Below are positions 9,207 through 21,600 of a stretch of DNA of 64,000 nt, in pieces (position 1 is the first letter of the stretch; the number at the start of each line of letters is the position of its first letter). The stretch lies in assembly GCF_932294415.1 (NCBI RefSeq), contig NC_065537.1:50388302-50452301 (forward strand), given 5' to 3'. The DNA is from Quercus robur. Its lineage: Eukaryota; Streptophyta; Magnoliopsida; Fagales; Fagaceae. The notes below the pieces were generated by a model. It did no database searches. It was not told where the DNA came from and was given only the letters and a program-made list of their open reading frames with translations. The position numbers were made by a program, and so were the translations under genes.

Positions 9207-12200
9207 ATGGCAAGGAAGACGGCCTCGCAACTTCAATCCCTTCAACAACTCTACTTAGGTACCTTAAACCCATTTCTTCTCCTCTTCTCACCTTTCTGAT
9301 GCCTTATTTTGTTGTTTCTGATTCATTCCGACCAAAAAAAAAAAAAAAAAAATTACAACCCATAAAACTAATTTTTTTTTTTTTTTTTTAAATTTCTTTA
9401 CTCAAAACTGTTCAAATTATTATTAAATTCACCATTTCCTAATAATTTATTATGCTTTTGGGACAATATGTAATTTATGATATTTCGGTCTCCACCCTAC
9501 TCACATGTTGGGGCCCAGGGGTTTGGACCCACATCTGAGAGCTTAAGTTTTTGGGATAATCAAAAATTTATCATAAACTAAAACTCTACTTGTACAATTC
9601 TTACTAAACCATGAATAACCATTCATTATTTATTTGTTTCACTACCTATAGATTTAATGCCATATCTTCCATGATAAACTTTTGTGCCATAAAACTATTT
9701 AAGTTTCATACAGTCCCACTTACACCACTCACTATTGTTTGAGTGGATGGATTATTTTCCTTTTCAACCCTATTAGATTTGATTCATCATTGTACTTTTA
9801 GAGTTTGATTTTGATATTTGTTACCATAGTATTACATCCTGTGTGCTTGGGCTGCACATGTTTTTATTTATTAAATATTGCGTGGGTTATAGTTAGCTCA
9901 ATTTCTAAATTCTCTTGTGGCCAAATAAGAGACCTGGGTTTGAATGATGCCTACACCAAAAAATTAATTGGTGTCTTAGTCTTATGGGAAAGGAAAATCA
10001 TCATGGAGTAGACACCGCAAGTTCAAATATTTTCATATCTGTAATAAATATTGCTATTTATCGGACTTTAGTTATATAATTTTACAGTGCCTATTCGAAA
10101 TCTTTGTTTTGTAGGTATCTTAATATACTGACCTTTTGTTTTTAATATATTTTTTCCTTTTTAATATGCAGAGAATAAGTATCCTACAAAAGAGTTGATG
10201 GAAGACAATGCTGCTGCTTTGGGGTTGACGTACAAGCAGGTCCGGGGATGGTTTATTGAGAGGAGGAGGAGGGATAAAAGAGAAAATGGAAGTATTGTAC
10301 CATCATGTTCCGCTTCAAGTAAGAAAAATCCCATTCTTACTACAAGGGTTGGGTCGGGTACTATTGCTGCTAGAAAGGTACTTAAAGGAGACCCCTTGTT
10401 GCATAAGGCAAAGGCTTCTTTGTCTTTAATAGCCAATCACCCATCTACAGTTGAGACCAGGATTCCTAAGAGAAAGAGAAAACCCATTCTTCTTCAGCAT
10501 TTGTTTACTTCGGATTACATTCTAAAGAAAGTTTTCCGCAAGGAGGGCCCTCCGCTTGGTGTGGAATTTGACTCTCTTCCTTCTCGGGCATTTTGCTGCC
10601 ATACGGGTATACTCCAAATATGATTATTTGTGTAACATGTAGCTCTTGTTTATTCATATTGCAATAATAATTAGGCTGTTTTAATTCTCTTGTTCTGCAT
10701 GATAATTGAGGTTGAGATGCATACGGAAACAGTTGGTAGGGAGTTCTTATATTGTTTTTTGATGCTAGTAAAATTTAACTCACAGTAGTTTTGTTTTCCT
10801 ACTGGAATTAGGAAGGCAAAGTTGCCATGAAACAAGTCTTTCAGCTTCACCAAGAAACTAAGCATTCTCACATTTTTGAGACATCAAGCAGCTAGGCAGA
10901 TTGAATGATATCTCTTCCACTATATTTTCATTATCTACTCATATATTGAAAGTCTCCCCAGGCTTCTTCACTTGTGCAAGAGGCCTAAGGGATGATTTTG
11001 GACAAATTATTTTCTGAAATGAGTTGATGGGTATGAAACACACTAAAAGTACCAACCCTGAGCACAGAACACACAGAATATAATTTGATAGATCACCAAC
11101 ATTTAAAGATGGGATGGTTGAATATGCAAAAATCATTCCTAAGGGTTGATGTACGTGAGATTTTTTTTCTGACATGTTTTAGTCAAACCTCTTTTCTTTA
11201 TGCAATGCTTGGTAACTTCTATCAATTTTGCAACTAATGGTTGGGGTTAGGATATCAAGTTTTGGAAATTGGGTTGCAAATGCACCATTAATTGGGATGT
11301 GCAATTTGGGTTTGCAGTTCTAGTGAGTAGGGGAATCCATTAACTCTGGTACTGGGTTATGGGGCCATGCATTAGTATCCTGAAGTTTGTAGATCAGTTA
11401 AGATTGGAAGGTAGATTCCATTATTTTCAATGAGCCCCTTTAGAGGTCTGAGCTGCAGGATATTGGAGGGCAATTTTGGGTTGGTGGTGGCTAACTAATG
11501 ATGAAAGTTTTTATGCGACATTGTGTTGTAAGGCTTGCGTGGGATAGAATCATAGGAATTTTCCCTGAAAAAGGATTTGGTGTGCTATGCTCCTGCAAAG
11601 GTGGCTTTGTTTATTTGTAAGTAAAACACTTCAAAGAATTCTTTGAGGTGACAACTTGATCAAAAGAAAGAATTTTGGTAATTTGGTGTTATGTGTGTAA
11701 AAGGGACAGGGAGTCGATGGTTCATTTTCTGTCAATAGTGTTGGGCTTTTCTCCTTACTCTTTATTCTCTTTAGGTGTTTGTTGGTTCCTTTTGAAATGT
11801 GTTAGGGGAACTTCATTGCTTTTCCTCAAGAATGTTTATGCCTTGTGGGGGTGGTTATTTTTATTACCTTTTCTTTTCTTGATATTTACATGTGCTTTCC
11901 ACAAACACTGGTGCTTGGAAGTTCTTTAGGGCTGTGTTTATACTTCCTATGTATTTGGTTTTGTTCCCTTTTAAAATTTTCTAACAAATTAGTTACCTAA
12001 CAATGAAATGGTATATAAGGTAATCAGAGACTGATGTAGCAGCCTTTTGGGCATTCATTACCTTGTTAGATTTTCTTTTATTCTCCCATTCTCTCTCACA
12101 AGATCTTAATTTGCCTCTCTCTATATGGTTCTTTAATAACATTTTACTCATAATGTCTTTGCTTGTTTAGATCCTAAAAACTCTCGTCCATCTTGCCAAG

Positions 12201-15200
12201 ACAACCAAGGAGCAGGCAAAAGGCTTAAGGTACTTGAGAAAGATTTTTACTTGCCATTCTTTGAAAGTTGTCATGGCCTACTTTTTCTTTTACCCTAGCC
12301 ACTCTCATTACACCGTCTTTACTAATTTTCACTTGAACTCCTTGACTTTTTATGTGTGTGTGTGGGTGGGTGGTAGGTTTCCGAGCAAGCCATCTTAAGT
12401 CACCAGGTCTCTAATAAAAAGAGTGCTCCGACAAAGAAGCATGGTATTGGAAAAGGTTTGATGGCTCCGGCAAAGAAACATGGTATTGGGAAAGGTTTGA
12501 TGACTCAGGCGAAGAAACATGGTATTGGGAAAGGTTTGATGACAGTTTGGCGGGCAACTAATCCTGATGGGGGTGATATTCCTACTGGTATCGATTATAC
12601 AGACAGGGAAGTGGTTGTATCTCCAATCTCAACATCTACAGCACCTAAAAAACCACAACATCGGGTGAAAAGATCACAACAAGCTCCTGTGGCTGTAAGT
12701 CATTTACTTTAATTTTATGAAATTTTTTTGTTCATTTATGTTTCTGTATGGACGTTGTGGATTGATGATCTTATAAATTGATCCTAATGGTTACTTACAG
12801 AAAGTTTTCTGACAAGTATTTATATATTTAGAAACAGGTAAGGTTAAGAAATAAATCACAAGATAGGAGGAAACAGTCCACCAGAAGAAGAGAGGTATGT
12901 AATAAGTTGTTATTGAAATTATACGGTTTGAGTAGCTGCATATAACTTATTGTTATATGCCAGGTGGAACCCAACCAGGATGAGCATCTCAAACAACCAG
13001 ATATAGTAAAATGTGAACTTGCTTTGGAAGGAGCAATATCTCGAGAAGACCTTAATCATGTAGCTATGCTTGTGGACGATGAAGAGCTGGAGCTGCAAGA
13101 GTTACAAGCAGGACCAAATCCACTGAGGTGTTCAGATCATTTTGCTGCTAACGGTATACATGGTTGTTCACTTTGCAAAGGTTGGTTTTGGAGGAAGAAT
13201 CCAACAAAGTTCTATATCATGTTGAATGCATGTATTATTTGTAGATTTATGGTATTTGAAGTTGTTGATATCTGTAACTTCACTTGAATTGCAGATTTGC
13301 TGGCTAAGTTTCCTCCAAATTCTGTTAAGATGAAGCATCCATTTTGTACTCAACCTTGGGATTCTTCTCCAGAGATTGTCAAGAAATTGTTTAAGGTGCA
13401 TAGTTTGCAAAATTTGTTATCAACTGAATTTTTTAAATTAGTCTTCTACCAAGATATATAATATGCAAAAGATGCTGCATATTGTTTTTCTGTTGCAGTG
13501 GCTTTTATAATGCATGTGCTTGATGTTCTTATTCATGAATTATTTTACCTAGCAAGTGCAAGATATACATTATCTGCTATCCCTGCTACATGCTGAAAAA
13601 ATTCAGTGACTCCCTACCTCTTATTTGATCTTTTGATTAGCTTGACCATTGGAATATCAAAAATGCTGACAGTATGCTTCTATATATATATAAGCTTTTG
13701 TTAATTATTTTATAATTTAGAAATCTGTCATGTTTATTACTCGGAATTAAGATCGTATAATTTTTAATTAGTCCAAACTGATGGGGGTTGGCTCTATCCT
13801 ATCTAAGGTCATATAGTCACTTTGTTATTTATAGCATCCTTCTCTAGACTCTCTTCGTCATGTGTTGCAGGACTAAGACATGGTCATTTATTGTTCTGCA
13901 TGAAAACAAATTAATGAATATACATCTTACTTACTTATCAAAAAAAAAAAAAGAAAAAAACAAAAACAAATTAATGAAAAAAGTAATAATGTTAAAGCTT
14001 TTTTCTTGATTCCTGCATTTTCCCCCTTGTAGGATTTAATAGTGTTTGTATGTGGAGGCTTTTTGTTGGGATTATTGCATATTGATTTATCATGCTAAGA
14101 CTTACGGCTGACTTTTCTTGAGCAGGTTTTCCATTTCCTTTATACTTATGCTGTTGCAGTTGATATATGCTCCTTCACTCTTGATGAATTTGCTCAATCA
14201 TTTCATGACAAGGTTAAATCTCATTTCTGATCCACCTTTACAAATTGAATTTTTGTGTGTTTTTGTGTGTCTTACCTTAATATTTGAATAACATTTAAAT
14301 TACCTTTTGTTGGTTTCTTCTTTTTTCTATGCATTCCTTTCAGGATTCCCTGTTACTTGGAAAAATTCATGTGGCCCTTCTCAAGCTTCTTATATCTGAG
14401 GTAGAAGCAGAGCTTAGTAATGGATATTTTCCCCCACATTTGAGCATATCCTGCAATTTTCTTGCATTACTTCACTCGGTGAGTATAAAACAATGCAGGT
14501 TGTCAACAATTAACTTGATCAATAATAACTTTGTTTATTATTGTAACTGTTTTGTACACTTGTATCATTTTGGGACAAGAAACAAATAATTATAGTGAAA
14601 TGGACGTGACTGTATGCAATGGATGTAAATGATTTGGGCCTACCTTTCCACTGTTAGGATGTGAAAATGATTGAGGATCTATTACTTCTCAATGGTTAGA
14701 TTTTATAAAGGTCCTGCATAATAAGACGTAGCTATTGTGAGTAAGGATTTTTTAAATTGTAAAAAGATAACCACTTTGTAGAAGTTTTTCACATATTCTT
14801 ACTTGATGACACTTTTTTTGTTTGGTTCAAAGATGAACTTGTGGTTGAGGTTTTAGAAAGTTTTCAAAATCATTATTGTAAATAAGTGTGACCATCGTTG
14901 TAAACTCATAGGGTGCATGTGTAACTTACCACTAAAAGAAATCAGGTGACAAGCAGCCTGTGTGGCAGTTAAACTGTCTTCTTCTCAAATAGAACTATAT
15001 AGGTCTCAGTAAGTTGACAAATCTGGTGACACATTTAATTGAATAATGAAGTAATGGTAAAAAGAGAATAGCAACTCATAATAGAAGAGTTCACTGCCCA
15101 GATTACAGAAAAAGCCTCACACTCTAAAAACATGATAAAGGGCCTAATGTTTCCACCTTTTCTAAGAATATCCCCAACACTTTTAAAGATCCATGTGCTC

Positions 15201-16108
15201 TTTGTTTTTTGATAGTTACAATGAGGAGGGTGGGATTTTGAACTCTAGATGTCTTCATTGGAAACACTAGGAGGTTTGAGTTGAGCTACAAGGCTCTCGG
15301 CAAAATCCATGTTCTCTTTGTAGGACATTAGTTTCCAAATGAATTATAATGATGCTTATAACTCTTAATTCTTTTATTATAATAAAATTAAATGGAAGGT
15401 ATTCATACTTGTGTACTTTTATTGATGATTTTGGCAGGCTGAAAACCAAAAAGTTGCTCTGGAGTTTTGGAAGAGAGCTTTAAACCCTCTAACATGGACA
15501 GAAATACTGCGTCAAGTATTGGTTGCTGCTGGTTTTGGTTCAAAGCAAGGTGCAATGCGGAGGGAAGCCCTTAACAAGGTATTCAAAATATTAACCCTTT
15601 CATCAAAAAAAAAAAAAAAAAAAAAAATTGACTCTTGGTGATTTGATTAACTTGGTGTGATAAAATCATAATTTCTGTTTAAACAATTTTCCCTATAAAA
15701 ATATAATTTATGTTTAGGTGTTGTAGATAGTACCCCCTTAATTGGTTTCTTATCATATGAATTTGATCAATAATAAGAAATAAGATTATTTGGCATTTCA
15801 AAAGATTTGAATATGTGCAAAAAAAATGAAAGTCTTTTAATGGCAACAAGCAGAAATTTTTGGTTGAACTTTTAACTTTGTACTCTTTGCCAACGTGTGG
15901 TTTTGGACATCTTTTTGGTTTAACTCAAACTCTACTTTGGGACCTTGGGTTTAGAAAGTTAGACAATCTTGACATTATACTCATATAACTCTAAAGGGTT
16001 GGTCTACTGGTTCCTCGAACTCATGATTTCTCACCATAAAGTCTTGAGTTCAACTTTATCCATTATTGCATGAAGGGTTGTACATATCTTTTTTTTGATA
16101 AGTAAGAA

Positions 16109-16139
<31 letters not shown>

Positions 16140-18635
16140 CGAAAGCCTGCTCTATGCATGAAGAACATAGAGCAAGCCCAGAAAGTACAAGAAAAAGAGA
16201 ACAGAGAACAAACACAATAGAGAACCAAACAACACAAAAATTACAATAGAGAAAGGGAGCAAAGAAAAGAAGGGAGGGAATCACTAGACGTGAGTCCCCA
16301 AGCCCGAGACCAATCAAGCATCTGATCACCAAAACTATCCAAATCCTCAAAAGTCCTCTGATTCTGTTCCTTCCAAATACACCAAAGGATGCACAACGGG
16401 ACTAAGTTCCAAATTTGAGACGAATGCTTCCCTAGCCAATTCCACCAACCAAAAAGCAAGTCTGGAATCGATCTAGATATAACCCAAGACAAGCCAAAAG
16501 TTATAAACACAAAGCTCCATAATTGATTTGCCATCTCGCAATGAAGAAGTAAGTGATCTACCGTCTCTCCAAATTGATTTGCCATCTCGCAATGAAGAAG
16601 TTAGTGATCTACCATCTCTCCACAATGACGGCACATAATGCACCAATCCACAAACTCCAATCTCCTCAATCTCAAGTTATCTCCCGTAAGGATCTTATTC
16701 CAAGCTACACACCAAACAAAAAAAGAAACTCACCTAGGGGCCTTAACTCTCCAAATAGCTTTCCAAGGAAAGAAGTTGAGGGAGAATCCCTTAATTTGTA
16801 ATAATACGATCGGATGTCAAAAACCCCATTAGGCTTCAATTTCCATCTCATCCTGTCTCCAGCCTTCATAGGAGGAGTATTGGCTCCCAAAATACGAAGA
16901 AAAAGCAGCCCTTCATCCATCTCCCAATCATTAAAATCTCTAATAAAACGAACATTCCAACTTCTCCTCTTCTCCACCCCCTGCCTTAGCAAAGAAGCTT
17001 CAACAGAAACCTCCTTATCAAAAGCGATACCATACAACCTTGGAAAGGCCAATTGAAAAGGATGATCCCCATACCACCCATCCTGCCAAAACCTCACTCT
17101 ATTCCCTAACCTAACAACAAACTGACAATTTTTGTTGAAATCCTCCCAACCCATGCGAATACCTCTCCACAAACCACACCCATGAACTCCCCTACCCAAC
17201 TTAGAGGTCCATCCCCCCCATTCTTCCCCATATTTTGAAGCTACCACCCTTCTCCACAACCGATTCTCTTCCTTCCCAAACTGCCACAACCATTTCCCCA
17301 ATAAGGCCTTATTGAAGGTAGTAAGTTTCCTTATCCCCAAACCAACATTGGCTATAGTAGCACAAACTTTATCCCAACCTACCAAGTGAAGCTTGCTATC
17401 ACCCCATAGAAAATCCCTTTGCATTTTTTCAATTTTATTAGCCACATGAGTAGGAATTGTGAATAGCGATAGATACCCGGTTGTACATATCTGGGAATTG
17501 GTTTTGTGCTCAAGAGTATTGGACACCTTGTTAGCCCAAAAAGAAAAGACTTTATTCCCATACTCAAATTCATAGGTTTATTAAGTAAGTGGGTTACTTA
17601 TTTAATCTCTAAAAAAGTATGTTTTAAAAATCAATTTCCATTTTTGACATTGATTAAACCCCAAACTATGGTGAACATCCCTACTTGTGGCTAATAGAAT
17701 TGAAAAGTTGCAAAGGGACTTGGGTGTCTTTCTCTTTTTGATATCAATGAATTTTTATTACTTACCAAAAAAAAAAAAGTTGCAAAGGGACTTTTTGTGG
17801 GGTGATAACAAGACTCATTTGGTAGGATGGGACAAAGTGTGCGCGCCTATGGCCAATGGTAGTTTAGGTATAAGGAAACTAACTACATTCAATAAAGCTT
17901 TACTAGGGAAATGACTTTGGCAGTTTGGAACGAGGAGACCCGGCTTTGGAGGAGGGTGGTAGCTTTGGAGTTTGGGGAAGAGTGGGGGGATGGAGTTATA
18001 AGTTGGGTAGGGGTGCTTATGGGTGTGGATTATGGAGAGGTATTCGTATGGGTTAGGAGGATTTTAGTAAAAATACTCAGTTTGTTGTTGGGATGGGGAG
18101 TAGAGTGAGATTTTAGCAAAATGGGTGGTGTGGGATCAACCTCTCCAATTGGCTTTCTCGGGGTTGTATGGTATTGCCACTAATAGGGAGGCCTCCTCTA
18201 AGTTTGCTTTGACAAGGCTGGGGGTGGGGGTAGGAGAAGTTGGGATGTTCGTTTCATTCGAGATGTTAATAAATAAGGAGTTGGACATAAGGGATGTTTT
18301 TCTTCGTATCTTGGAATCCAATATTCCTTCAATGGATATTGGGTACTGGATGAGATGGAAGTTAAAGCCTAGGGATTTTGACATCCGCTCATATTATAAT
18401 AAACTGCGAGGTTCTTCTTCTATTGTCTTTCCTTGGAAAGGTATTTGGAAAGTTAAGACTCGTGTTTCCTTCTTCGTTTGGATTGTAGCTTGGAATATGG
18501 AATAAAATTCTTACCGGCGATAATTTGAGACTTAGGGGTTTTGATTTTGTTGACTTGTACATCATGTGTCGTCATTGTCGGGACACTGTGGATCACTTAC
18601 AGCTTCCTTGTGAGAAGGCTCATCGGTTGTGGAGG

Positions 18636-18671
<36 letters not shown>

Positions 18672-21600
18672 CTTTTGGTCAAGTGTATGTTTCCTCCTTC
18701 ATATGCCATGGCCTTATGCCCCTGTAAAGAAGGGGCTTCAACAATTCTGCTCAATTATCATCTAATTCATATTGAGTAGCCCTTTTCTCTCATTTAATTT
18801 TTTATTTTATTTTTAAAATCCATGTACTTGCAGTTAGATCCTTTACCATTGCACACAAATCCCTCTGAATATTTAGAATTAAATTGCAAGAACTAGCATC
18901 AAGATAAGGGTATGGACTCTCAATAGATTAGGGAGGGAGATTGTTGAATTTAGGATATAACCTTCTTTCAGTGTGACTTATTAAATATAAGTTGTTTGAA
19001 TATTTGAGTGCATGTGCTTTTCTCTTCTTATGTATGGAATTTGTTGCTTTAATGCTCATAGAAGCTGCAGGATAAGTGTTTTTGTTTTTTATTTATTTAT
19101 TTCAATTGGTTCTTCTACTTTCTACCCTAAATAAAAATCTTTTGTTGTTCAGTAGACCCGATGATATGTTTAATATTTAATTTTTGAATTTTAATCTTCA
19201 ACGTTTCTGTTGTCTAGGAAATGAACCTCATGGTGAAGTATGGTCTACGCCCGGGTACATTGAAGTGCGAATTGTTTAAAATTTTGTCAGAGCAAGGAAA
19301 TAATGGGTTGAAAGTTTCTGAGTTGGCAAAGTCATTGCCGGTAAGTTGCTAGAATGTGGAGTTCACTTGTTAGGTTAGGAGAGAGGATGTTGACCATGTT
19401 GCTGTTATAATTCTCACTATCATCATTACTTTTGAAGGATGATAAATAAGTGTTCTGGTGAATTATATTAGTAATGAATTTTTTTTTTTTTTGAAGATTG
19501 CTGAATTGAATATTGCCAGTACAACTGAAGAACTGGAGTCTTTAATATGTTCATCTCTTTCAAGTGATATTACGTTATTTGAAAAGATTTCATCATCTTC
19601 CTATCGTCTTCGTATTAGTTCTGTTGCAAAGGAAGTCGATGAATTTCAATCTGACACTGAGGACTCTGGAAGTGTTGATGATGACCCTAATGACTGTGGT
19701 CCGTGTAGCGACAGCGATGATTCGGGTTGTGAATCAGGAAATTCCAATTCAAGAAAATTTAAGTATATGAGCCGTCATAAAAGTCAAAATAACATGCTGA
19801 TTGTACACAATGAAATTGATGAAAGCCATCCAGGAGAAGTCTGGTTGTTAGGATTGATGGAAGGTGAATATTCAGATTTAAGCATAGAAGAAAAGTTGAA
19901 TGCATTAGTGGCTATAACTGATCTTCTTCTTGCTAGCTCCAGTATCAGAGTAGAGGTAATCTATAGACCATTATAGCAATGTTCTTTATTTTGAAGTGCT
20001 TTTGTTGTTTTCCCTCTGTGTGTGTAGCAAGTGACCTCTTAATGAAAGTTCTGCAGCCCTTCGTACTATAACTCTGTTCAACAGTGAATGTTCCTATGTT
20101 ACTTATGATATTTGGTGTATCCAAAATGAATATGATGGTTTAGGACATTCTTCTTGCTTCTTACCATATCTTCATCTTATCAAATTGGATGTCATTTTCA
20201 GTTCAACAACTGTGGTTTCATCATCAATTTACTGGGTCTTTCGTTGCTCTGTTGTTGACAGGTTTATAAATAGTGCACAATATAAATGTCTTTACATTAA
20301 TCGCATAGCATTTCAATTTCCACGCGATCTATTGATTTTTATGTATACAACTGTAGCTATGATTTTTAAATGGTTTTGGTAATGCTGGATAATTCTTCGT
20401 ACTTTCACTTTCATGATTATTTCAATCGATGATTGAAGCTTATTTAGCTATTTTCTATTTAGGATCCAACACAAGCTATTGCTGAATGCGCACCTAACAT
20501 CCATCATTATGGTTCTGGCGCAAAATTAAAGAGGTCATCAACTAAACAGCATAGCATTGACAGGCCATCTTGGGGCTATACTGGACAAATGCATAGTGTA
20601 AAAGAAGCATACTCATTATTTAAGTTTCATCCAGTTGATTCTTCAGTGTCAATATCAAAGTCTTATGAGAAGGAGAGGTCCTCTGGCGAAGGAGAAAATG
20701 TAAAAGAAAAAGAAGTTGAGTCAGGTTTGCATCTCATGCAATCTGTGTTTTTGGGGTCTGATCGCAGGTACAATAGATACTGGCTTTTCTTGGGCCCTTG
20801 TAGTGCATTGGGCCCTTGTAGTGTATATGATCCAGGCCATAGGAGGGTTTACTTTGAATCTTCTGAAGATGGTCACTGGGAGGTGATTGATACCGTAGAG
20901 GTACCCTTCTGAGCCTTTGTTATAGTCTGTAGCCCTTTCTTGAGAATTATATTTATTAGATGTATTTAACTAGTAAAACTACACTTGTCCATATCTAATC
21001 ATCTGTCACCTCCTGTACATATTTAACCGCCACTATTTGCTTGTTTTTTCTTCAACCCAATGCAGGATTTGCGTGCCTTGTTGTCAGTTTTAGATGACAG
21101 AGGTAAGCGGGAGGCAATCCTTATTGAATCTTTGGAGAAGCGACAAGCATTTCTCTGTCAAGCAATGTCAAATAAAATAGTAAAGAGTGCTGGAACCAGA
21201 CATTTGACACAGTCTGATCAATCTGAGCTGGACATGGTCAGAGAGGACAGTTGTTCTCCAGTATCTGATGTAGACAACCTAAGCCTGACTGAGACTATAA
21301 AAGATTCTTTGCCTTCATCAGGGGCTGTTGTTCTAGATGTTGGAAATAAGGGAGAAGAACAACAAGAAAGATGGAGCAGACTACAAGAATTTGATTCCTG
21401 GATATGGAATTCTTTTTACTCAAATCTTAACGCTGTAAAACATGGTAAAAGATCATATCTTGATTCACTTGCTAGGTGTGAAAGTTGTCATGATCTATAT
21501 TGGAGAGATGAGAAGCACTGTAGGATATGCCATACCACATTTGAGCTCGATTTTGATTTAGAAGAAAGATACGCCATCCATGCAGCCACATGTAGGGAGA

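Noticed and set aside
16705..17526. 273-codon minus-strand frame as a host gene
   Set aside because: It is the LINE ORF2 C-terminal part with a TSD around the insert and lies antisense in an intron.
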